Source: Thermodesulfobacteriota bacterium (GTDB lineage Bacteria; Desulfobacterota; S145-22). From it: a stretch of DNA of 10,740 bases. The notes beneath the pieces were generated by a model that was not told the DNA's origin, did no database searches, and saw only the letters and a program-made list of their open reading frames with translations. The stretch lies in the NCBI GenBank assembly GCA_024763435.1, contig JANTFN010000042.1, positions 1-10,740 on the forward strand, written 5' to 3'. How positions within the stretch are numbered: the stretch's first letter is position 1; each line of letters starts with the position of its first letter. Below, piece after piece: positions 7,121 through 10,740 of this stretch. The translations under genes were made by a program, and so were the position numbers.

Positions 7121-8832
7121 TATTCTGTAAGCATTTTTTCCATATCCTGCGCGGTAAGGGTCTGCTCACAGCCCTTTAATTGCTCCCGGAAAAACCGTTT
7201 AGGGAGTTTGTCCGACTCCTTCGTAACACCACATCGAATATTGAAGGTCCGCGCCGCATTGGTTACGGTAACAGCAATAGCGCGCAACCCTTCCTTGTCA
7301 AGGGTCAGACCAGTTGTTCCATAAATCATGTCCGTCAGGTCCGCCCAGCTTAGAAGGTCTTTATAGAAGCGGCAGAGGATAAGGGTATCAAAAAGTGTGA
7401 GAAAATCCTCATATTCAACGAAAAGCTCCGCCTTCCCCTCTGTTGTTCCCGGGGCAATTTTGCCGCTGAGTTCCGCCTGATAAAACGAGGAACGCATATG
7501 GCAGGCACCCCGATCTGATGTGGCATAAGCCAGGCCCATCCCCTTTAATACCCTGGGTTCATACCCCGCGGGTTCCAGCCCCTTTACGTGAATAGCAATG
7601 TCCTGAAGATTCCACGCCTTACTGACCTCACGGATACCTTCCGCGAGCAGGGCGCCAATTCCCTCTCTGCGGGCGATTTTGCCGATGATAGTTGCCACAT
7701 CTTCCGCGTTTCCGTAACGGTAGGTTTCATTGATTTTTCCGCGGCGGGAGGCCTCAATGGTAAATGCGGCAAGATTCCCCGCGGTCACTGTGTCGATACC
7801 CAGACGGTCGCAGAGGTCATTGAGATAAATAATTTCTCCGATATCATCTATCATGCATAACCCGCCGAAGGCGTAAATTGTCTCGTATTCGGGGCCGAGA
7901 ATAGTCAGCCCCTTATGGGGCCCTTCTTTCACAGTGGTCAGCTTGCCACAGGCCATGAAACAGCGCGGGCAGGCGGAGGAATGTACCTCGCACAGCTCGT
8001 GAATCCCCTCGGCGCTAATCTTTTCCCAGCCGGGGAGGGACCCCTGAGACCAGTATCGGGTCGGAAAGCCGCCGATGGTATTCATCATGCCAACAAGCAT
8101 CGGCGTTCCAAGGGTTTGATAGGATTTGACCAGGGGGTTGCCTCGGGCCTTTTTCAGGACTCTCTTCCAGAGTAACTCGAGGCGCCCGCTGTCATGCGGG
8201 GTCTTTACCGCGGCGCCATGAAAGACAATTCCCTTAACACCTTTGGCCCCCATCACCGCCCCCACACCGGTACGACCTGCCGCGCGCCATTTTCCGCTCT
8301 CGATAACAGAAAAGCGGATTTTGTTCTCGCCGGCCGGGCCGATGACGACGGTCTGAGCGCCCGGATCTCCCACCCGCGTCTTCATTTTTTCTTCTGCTTC
8401 GTACGTATCCATCCCCCACAGGTTTCCAGCTTCATGGAAGATCACCCCCTGATCTGTAATCTCAAGGAAGACGGGAGAGGGGCAGGCCCCTTTTAGAAGG
8501 AAGGCATCCACGCCGCACTGCGCCATGGAAAGGGCAACCTTACCACCTGAGTAGGATTCTGAATAAATTCCCGTTTGCGGGGAACGGGTATAGACACCAT
8601 ACCGGCTGCTGCCATGAACCTTAAGCCCCGCAAGCGGTCCAATGGAAAAAATAAGGGGGTTTTCGGGGTCAAAGGCCCCCGGTGGCCGCTTCGGCGTGTG
8701 GGAGAGCAGCAGATAGGTGCCAAGACCCTTCCCGCCAAGGCTGACCGTTAAAACTTCCTCCGGAACAGGAAGAGCCTCAAACGTGCGGCTTGTCAGGTCA
8801 ATAGAAAAAAAACGGCCGTAAAACCCTTTCAA
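7060..8832 (-). CDS. Aldehyde:ferredoxin oxidoreductase (AOR) family tungsten/molybdenum enzyme
   Basis: A 590-residue cytoplasmic AOR-family protein of ordinary length. The family oxidises aldehydes to carboxylic acids with ferredoxin, or reduces acids at low potential, at a bis-pyranopterin W (or Mo) centre next to a [4Fe-4S] cluster. The N-terminal GFYGRFFSIDLT and GGKGLGTYLL are typical. The cluster ligands are C288-P-R-C291-F-M-A-C295 and C487, the first three at the same numbers as in Pyrococcus furiosus AOR. PEYETIYAFGG follows the cysteines, and SDRGACH supplies a conserved active-site region His (H445). The start is TTG at 8832: the family N-terminus begins exactly there, with GGGGAG six bases upstream. 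It overlaps the xdhC stop by four bases (TTGA), so it is the second gene of that operon. Its 3' end overlaps the symporter gene by 61 bases. The particular aldehyde is unknown. Confidence 0.92.
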   Translation of the reverse strand: MKGFYGRFFSIDLTSRTFEALPVPEEVLTVSLGGKGLGTYLLLSHTPKRPPGAFDPENPLIFSIGPLAGLKVHGSSRYGVYTRSPQTGIYSESYSGGKVALSMAQCGVDAFLLKGACPSPVFLEITDQGVIFHEAGNLWGMDTYEAEEKMKTRVGDPGAQTVVIGPAGENKIRFSVIESGKWRAAGRTGVGAVMGAKGVKGIVFHGAAVKTPHDSGRLELLWKRVLKKARGNPLVKSYQTLGTPMLVGMMNTIGGFPTRYWSQGSLPGWEKISAEGIHELCEVHSSACPRCFMACGKLTTVKEGPHKGLTILGPEYETIYAFGGLCMIDDIGEIIYLNDLCDRLGIDTVTAGNLAAFTIEASRRGKINETYRYGNAEDVATIIGKIARREGIGALLAEGIREVSKAWNLQDIAIHVKGLEPAGYEPRVLKGMGLAYATSDRGACHMRSSFYQAELSGKIAPGTTEGKAELFVEYEDFLTLFDTLILCRFYKDLLSWADLTDMIYGTTGLTLDKEGLRAIAVTVTNAARTFNIRCGVTKESDKLPKRFFREQLKGCEQTLTAQDMEKMLTEYYRLRGWDDAGIPPSEGVTP

Positions 8833-9935
8833 GGCAATCTCCCCAATGGTTGCTCCGCCTTTATTTTTATAATCTCTGCCATGATGCTTACGGCAATTTC
8901 CTCCGGTGTGTCTGAGTGAATAGGCAGTCCGATGGGGGCATGAACCTGATCGAGTTCGGCAGGCGTAACGCCCTGTTCCTGAAGGCGCTCAAAGACAATC
9001 CTGTTTTTACTCCTGCTGCCGACCATGCCGATATAAGACACCTGGCGTGCCAGGACCTGGCGCAGGACTTCCTCGTCATACCGATGCCCTCGGGTCGCAA
9101 TAACCACAAATGTCCGGGAATCAAGCGGGATAAACAACGGAATCTCGGCAAATTCAGGGAGGCATAATACCTTTTGCGCGTCTGGGAAAAGGGCCTCGCT
9201 GGCAAAATCTTCACGATCATCAACAACCTCGACTGAAAACCCGCAGATGGTGGCAATCCTGGCCAACGCCTGGGACAGATGGCCGCCTCCGAAGATAATG
9301 AGCCTCGGGAAAAACCGTATCATCTCAAAGACAAACAAATCGCAGGGCCGCGGCCGCGTGTCAATCTCCGCCAATGTGTTGTCAAGAACACGTAAAGGCC
9401 TTTTCCCCTCTTTCAGATAAAGACGCGCCCATCCGACAAGCCGCTCCTCAAGTTCAACAGGAATCTCCGGGGAAAAGGGGAGGAAATCATCCGGGGCAAC
9501 AACCCCTTTTGTCCCAATACGGACTGACAGGGAAGTAGTGCCCCCCTTTTCCAGGCCGGTTACAATGCAAGACGGTTCTTGATTTTCCATTCGCCGCGTG
9601 ACAAATTCATAGGCTGGAAGGTTCTCAGGCAGAACGGGTTCGAAAAGAAGGGTTACGTTTCCGCCGCAGACCATGTCCGAAGGGTCGTCCCCTTCCACAA
9701 GGGAAAAGGATTGAAGGTGTCCCTCTGTCCCGATGGAAACCCTTCTCGCGATTTTCAGGGCCTCCGCCTCTAACCCTCCGCCGCCAATAGTTCCGATGAT
9801 CCGACCCGTCGTTTCCAGGAAGAGATGCGCGCCTTCTTTTCTTGGAACAGACCCCTTGCGGTGGATAATAGAAACCATAACCCCGTGTTTTTTCGCGCGA
9901 AGTGTTTCAAGAGCTGTATTATAAATTGACGCCAT
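8829..9935 (-). CDS. XdhC/CoxI family molybdenum cofactor maturation protein
   Basis: A 368-residue two-domain XdhC protein. Characterised members bind molybdenum cofactor, promote its sulfuration and hand it to xanthine dehydrogenase-type enzymes. The N-terminal XdhC-CoxI domain shows VSIIHRKGSVPRKEG (21-35), GTIGGGGLE (48-56) and the CGG motif at C90. The C-terminal Rossmann domain shows IIFGGGHLSQALA (213-225), the acidic strand end VVDDRED (237-243), TRGHRYDEEVL (281-291), YIGMVGSRSK (301-310) and HAPIGLPIHSDTPEEIAVSI (332-351). Family members usually have GA rather than HS before the TPEEIA motif. The ATG at 9935 fits the family N-terminus but has no recognisable Shine-Dalgarno; the -10 box ends six bases before it. 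The gene overlaps the AOR gene by four bases and no xanthine dehydrogenase is visible, so its client may be the AOR. Confidence 0.9.
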   Translation of the reverse strand: MASIYNTALETLRAKKHGVMVSIIHRKGSVPRKEGAHLFLETTGRIIGTIGGGGLEAEALKIARRVSIGTEGHLQSFSLVEGDDPSDMVCGGNVTLLFEPVLPENLPAYEFVTRRMENQEPSCIVTGLEKGGTTSLSVRIGTKGVVAPDDFLPFSPEIPVELEERLVGWARLYLKEGKRPLRVLDNTLAEIDTRPRPCDLFVFEMIRFFPRLIIFGGGHLSQALARIATICGFSVEVVDDREDFASEALFPDAQKVLCLPEFAEIPLFIPLDSRTFVVIATRGHRYDEEVLRQVLARQVSYIGMVGSRSKNRIVFERLQEQGVTPAELDQVHAPIGLPIHSDTPEEIAVSIMAEIIKIKAEQPLGRLP

Positions 9936-9941
9936 GGAACA

Positions 9942-9970
9942 ATTCTATCAGACAAGGGGAATCACGTCAA
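9942..9970 (-). promoter_or_regulatory. Sigma70-type promoter for xdhC-aor, predicted start on the xdhC start codon
   Basis: On the minus strand TTGACG (9965-9970), a 17-base spacer and TAGAAT (9942-9947) each match consensus at five of six bases. Six bases separate the -10 box from the xdhC ATG, so the expected start point is the A of that ATG at 9935. This would give a leaderless mRNA, which agrees with the absence of a ribosome binding site there. Confidence 0.5.
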
Positions 9971-10017
9971 TTTTGATGGGTGTATGCGACTTTTATAAAG
10001 CAATCAACCCGGCAAAC

Positions 10018-10045
10018 TTGACATCAGCGTTATAACAGATAAAAT
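10018..10045 (+). promoter_or_regulatory. Sigma70-type promoter toward the histidine kinase-like gene
   Basis: A perfect TTGACA (10018-10023), a 16-base spacer and TAAAAT (10040-10045) predict transcription from about 10052. The downstream kinase-like gene begins at 10231, leaving an unusually long leader of about 180 bases. Confidence 0.5.
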
Positions 10046-10230
10046 GGGCTAAGAGGTGGGGTTAGGAGGATCGCTATTTTTTAAAAGGTGCTCTTGCAAA
10101 AAACAGGGTGCGATTTTTGGGAATTCCGGAAGTTGTCATGCTGAATATGCGAAGAGAGAAAAAGTGATTTTACCGGAACCAGCGTTTTTGGGATGCGAGA
10201 AGGATATAAATTATAGAGGCAGGAAAAGCA

Positions 10231-10740
10231 ATGAGTAACGAAGAGAAACGTCTGGCGGAGATTGGGCGACTCTGCGCGGGGACGGGCCATAATATCATGA
10301 CCCCCCTTTCTCTTATTATGATGCATAGCGATATGCTGGCACTGAAACTCAAAGGCCAGGATACTCTGCTGAAACACCTCGAAGAAATTGGCGATCAGGT
10401 CACACGTCTGACACGAATTGCTGAATTGATGATGTGGAAAACGCAGGTCGCACAAAAAAAGACACCCACCATAATTCAGGTCGGCACCCTCGTTCAGGAC
10501 AACCTTGATTTCTGGCTGGGAGATATGTTTTTTAAACACAATTTAGAGAAAACCTTTAAAATAAATATCCAGACACCCCCCGTGAATGGGGTTCCTTTTT
10601 ACTACACATCATTCATGGATGAGTGGATTATATGCCTCACAAAAAGGGCCAAGGGATTAAACGGGACAAAATTTTCTGTCCACGTCGATATTATGAATGA
10701 AAAGAAATTTTCCCTGTCTTTTTCCGACACGGCCCCCCCT
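10231..10740 (+). CDS. Histidine kinase-like protein with degenerate ATPase motifs, cut by right edge
   Basis: The first 170 residues of a protein whose N-terminus is a HisKA dimerisation/phosphoacceptor domain: LAEIGRLCAGTGHNIMTPL (8-26) is an H-box with H20, as in soluble kinases that read LxEIGRLCAGIAHNI. There is no signal peptide, membrane segment or sensory domain before it, since an in-frame stop lies at 10207-10209 and the ATG at 10231 has AGGAAA upstream. The following region aligns with the linker and start of an HATPase_c domain, ending in strands like FSVHVDIM and FSLSFSDTAPP. Where an N-box with Asn is expected the protein reads EWIICLTKRAKGL, and where the G1 box DxGxG is expected it reads DTAPP. 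It may therefore be a phosphotransfer or scaffold protein rather than an active kinase. The rest of the gene lies outside the window. Confidence 0.75.
   Translation, partial: MSNEEKRLAEIGRLCAGTGHNIMTPLSLIMMHSDMLALKLKGQDTLLKHLEEIGDQVTRLTRIAELMMWKTQVAQKKTPTIIQVGTLVQDNLDFWLGDMFFKHNLEKTFKINIQTPPVNGVPFYYTSFMDEWIICLTKRAKGLNGTKFSVHVDIMNEKKFSLSFSDTAPP

Larger units (their letters stand above)
9936..10230. other. Divergent intergenic region between xdhC and the histidine kinase-like gene
   Basis: These 295 bases hold the xdhC promoter (minus strand, left end), a plus-strand promoter at 10018-10045 and a leader of roughly 180 bases before the kinase-like gene. The two -35 boxes lie 47 bases apart, so one regulator could act on both units. 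The leader contains an AGGAGG (10064-10069) with no start codon at a usable distance, and an 8-base palindrome TTCCGGAA near 10124. A 60-codon frame opening with GTG at 10056 runs through it but is not recognisable as a gene. I see no strong terminator or riboswitch fold. Confidence 0.6.

Noticed and set aside
7122..7140. T-run after the symporter stop considered as a rho-independent terminator
   Set aside because: No GC-rich stem directly precedes the run of T residues on the plus strand.
10134..10153. Stretch TGTCATGCTGAATATGCGAA resembling one arm of a dispersed repeat common in some Desulfobacterota genomes
   Set aside because: Only about the first twelve bases fit the remembered repeat, there is no second arm, and no other copy is present in the window.
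10056..10238. 60-codon GTG-start frame spanning the leader of the kinase-like gene, rich in Cys and Lys
   Set aside because: No ribosome binding site before the GTG, no recognisable family, and its end overlaps the kinase start out of frame. The frame alone is not enough to call a gene.

Overview
The window looks like a stretch of chromosome from an anaerobic bacterium of moderate GC content. The likeliest group is the Desulfobacterota (the former Deltaproteobacteria). That is inferred from gene content: a tungsten-type aldehyde:ferredoxin oxidoreductase, nickel-pincer cofactor genes, glucosylglycerate-type osmolyte genes and a histidine kinase resembling Desulfobacterota kinases. There is no rRNA, tRNA or ribosomal protein gene to fix the taxonomy. 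I saw no transposase, phage gene, CRISPR array or tRNA.

Layout. Positions 1-1264 (minus strand) hold a MaoC-type hydratase gene followed by the 5' two thirds of a fumarylacetoacetate hydrolase family gene, which runs off the left edge. A 197-base divergent intergenic region with two back-to-back sigma70-type promoters separates them from a plus-strand series. That series is a glucosyl-3-phosphoglycerate synthase-like gene (1462-2670), its HAD phosphatase partner two bases later (2673-3521), larB (3610-4371) and larC (4368-5537, 4-base overlap, GTG start). After a promoter-bearing gap comes a sodium:solute symporter gene (5684-7120). Its last 61 bases overlap tail-to-tail with a minus-strand aldehyde:ferredoxin oxidoreductase gene (8832-7060). 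The oxidoreductase gene is the second gene of a two-gene operon behind an XdhC-family gene (9935-8829, 4-base overlap, TTG start). A 295-base divergent region then leads to the 5' part of a histidine kinase-like gene (10231 to the right edge).

How the genes may work together. The GpgS/GpgP pair would make glucosylglycerate, a compatible solute, from NDP-glucose and 3-phosphoglycerate. LarB and LarC carry out the first and last steps of nickel-pincer nucleotide synthesis; LarE and any LarA-type client enzyme are not in the window. The symporter could import an organic acid or solute. XdhC is the cofactor-maturation chaperone of molybdenum hydroxylases, but here its operon partner is an AOR-type enzyme that keeps all four cluster cysteines. 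The clustering of Ni-pincer and W/Mo-pterin genes is notable, but a functional link between them is inference.

Most worth a second look: a histidine kinase-like protein that keeps its phosphoacceptor His but appears to have lost the N-box Asn and the G1 glycines of the ATPase domain; the XdhC-AOR pairing; a promoter placing the predicted xdhC transcription start on the A of its start codon (possible leaderless mRNA); and the 61-base convergent overlap whose two strands encode near-identical peptides.
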